64,000 nt of DNA from NCBI GenBank assembly GCA_910587425.1, contig CAJUKU010000005.1:1-64000 (forward strand), in the 5' to 3' direction. Made by a program: the position numbers and the translations under genes. The stretch is from an uncultured Muribaculaceae bacterium (GTDB lineage: Bacteria > Bacteroidota > Bacteroidia > Bacteroidales > Muribaculaceae). The notes under the pieces were generated by a model, which had not been told where the DNA came from, made no database searches, and saw nothing but the letters and a program-made list of their open reading frames with translations. Shown here one piece after another: positions 62,978-64,000 of this stretch. Within the stretch, counting starts at the first letter, position 1; every line of letters begins with the position of its first letter.

Positions 62978-64000
62978 TCAGCGATGGTTGTTATGGTCGT
63001 GATTATGCATATGGTGATGATCCGGACGCGTACGCTCGGCAGTAATCCGCGTCACGATACCGTTAGCCATGGCAACCGCACGCGTTATATGGTCGCACAC
63101 ATGATCGGCGCCGAGCATCTCTATTATACCGGAATGGTCGAGCACCTCGCGCACGCTCTGATTCACGCCCGACAGTACCACATGTATACCCTCCTTCTGC
63201 GACGACTTGATCAGAATCTCAAGGTTATGCACACCTGTGGCATCGATAAACGGAACACGGCGCATACGTATTATACGCACCAGCGGCTTACGCTGCATGG
63301 AGGTGCGCATCAGCTCGTCGAACTTCGTGGCGACGCCGAAGAAGAACGGACCGTCGATCTCATACACCGAAACACCGTCAGCCACATCAAGCACCTCATG
63401 CGTGGTGGCTTCCGAACCCTCGGCTACATCAAGCTGTCCGCTGTAGGCACGCACCTGCGTGTTTTCCATCACACGGCGCAGGAACAGGATCACGGCAAGC
63501 AGCAGACCCATCTCTATTGCAATAGTAAGGTCGAATATGACGGTAAGGAAGAATGTCACGGCGAGCACCGTGATATCCCCTTTTGGGTTATGCAGCATGG
63601 CTCGAACCGTACGCCAGCCGCTCATGTTGTACGACACCATGATAAGCACTGCCGCAAGGCAAGCCATCGGCACCAGGTTGATCAGAGGCATAAGGAAGAG
63701 GAAGATTAGCAAGAGCACCACAGCATGCACAATGCCGGCTACGGGAGTTCTGCCGCCATTGGTGATATTGGTCATGGTGCGGGCTATGGCACCGGTCACG
63801 GGAATGCCACCGAAGAACGGCACCACGATGTTGGCTATGCCCTGACCGATCAGTTCCGTATTGGAGTTCGTGCGCGAACCGGTGATACCGTCGGCTACGG
63901 TCGACGACAGCAGCGACTCTATCGCTCCGAGGATAGCGATTGTGAATGCCGAAGGCAACAGATTGTTGATCGTTGCCATGCTCAGCTCGAAACCTCGCGG
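62978..64000 (-). CDS. SulP-family anion transporter with STAS domain (5' end cut)
   Basis: The reading frame continues off the right edge, so about the first half is missing; 340 residues are visible. SulP membrane part: LGAIESLLSSTVADGITG, GNI-type segment GIANIVVPFFGGIPVTGAIART with the family TM8 signature. The STAS domain (about 200-310) has GPFFFGVATKFDEL and VPFIDATGVHNLEIL. Imports anions such as sulfate, bicarbonate or dicarboxylates. The C-terminal tail is His-rich (PDHHHMHNHDHNNH), unusual for the family and a potential metal-binding site. Confidence 0.9.
   Translation of the reverse strand, partial: PRGFELSMATINNLLPSAFTIAILGAIESLLSSTVADGITGSRTNSNTELIGQGIANIVVPFFGGIPVTGAIARTMTNITNGGRTPVAGIVHAVVLLLIFLFLMPLINLVPMACLAAVLIMVSYNMSGWRTVRAMLHNPKGDITVLAVTFFLTVIFDLTIAIEMGLLLAVILFLRRVMENTQVRAYSGQLDVAEGSEATTHEVLDVADGVSVYEIDGPFFFGVATKFDELMRTSMQRKPLVRIIRMRRVPFIDATGVHNLEILIKSSQKEGIHVVLSGVNQSVREVLDHSGIIEMLGADHVCDHITRAVAMANGIVTRITAERTRPDHHHMHNHDHNNHR

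Noticed and set aside
1..64000. Insertion sequences, CRISPR arrays or prophage genes
   Set aside because: No transposase, integrase, cas gene or regularly spaced repeat was seen anywhere in the window.

Overview
The window is a stretch of a Bacteroidota chromosome, most likely order Bacteroidales and plausibly a gut Muribaculaceae-type organism. Evidence: promoters of the TTG-N20-TAnnTTTG type, genes without obvious Shine-Dalgarno sites, a dcw cluster in Bacteroidota order (rsmH-ftsL-ftsI-murE-mraY-murD-ftsW-murG-murC-ftsQ-ftsA-ftsZ, no murF or ddl), a 2-oxoacid:ferredoxin oxidoreductase typical of anaerobes, and a sialic acid operon with a non-phosphorylated-sugar (AGE) epimerase. The family-level placement is inference; no rRNA gene is present.

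Layout. 1-2.25 kb: a terminator, nicotinate phosphoribosyltransferase (-), tRNA-Lys(CUU) with its own promoter and terminator, and a small EF-hand-like protein. 2.5-5.9 kb: an A+T-richer, possibly acquired module of a small membrane protein, an ECF-type sigma factor, an outer-membrane beta-barrel receptor and a 67-residue two-cluster ferredoxin, followed by about 600 bp with a strong minus-strand promoter and a possible 41-codon gene or small RNA. 6.4-12.6 kb (+): rlmN, an AAE-type transporter, a DUF3822 gene, rsmD, a sirtuin and a DEAD-box helicase, many overlapping. 12.7-15.8 kb (+): ferredoxin plus the three subunits of a branched-chain/2-oxoacid:ferredoxin oxidoreductase and a second ferredoxin. 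15.9-19.4 kb: divergent SGNH esterase and GH29 alpha-L-fucosidase.

19.4-34.7 kb (-): the complete division and cell wall cluster, ending at ftsZ with a 24-bp bidirectional terminator. There is no mraZ in front of rsmH. Just upstream on the same strand lies recJ-recQ-[kinase/RapZ fusion]-nucleotidyltransferase. The last two look like an AmgK/MurU-type salvage route giving UDP-MurNAc, the substrate of MurC, with a RapZ C-terminal domain fused to the kinase. 41-47 kb: a HEAT-repeat repair-like protein, an EamA transporter, an OmpA-family lipoprotein, a DUF2130 protein, a GNAT protein and an iron alcohol dehydrogenase.

47.3-54.1 kb (+): sialic acid operon with MFS transporter, N-acetylneuraminate lyase, AGE epimerase and a 1037-residue exported protein combining an SGNH hydrolase, a sialate O-acetylesterase and a NanM-like Kelch mutarotase. 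54.3-60.2 kb (+): an RND efflux pump (outer membrane factor, adaptor, permease) with an operator-like inverted repeat in front. 60.2-64 kb: a small conserved-looking protein, a 9-bp tandem repeat, RluD-type pseudouridine synthase with a PASTA protein, a tiny lipoprotein and the 3' part of a SulP anion transporter cut by the window edge.

Best leads: the kinase-RapZ fusion beside the dcw cluster, the triple-domain sialate enzyme, the sigma/receptor/ferredoxin module and the unexplained transcription unit at 5.86-6.26 kb.
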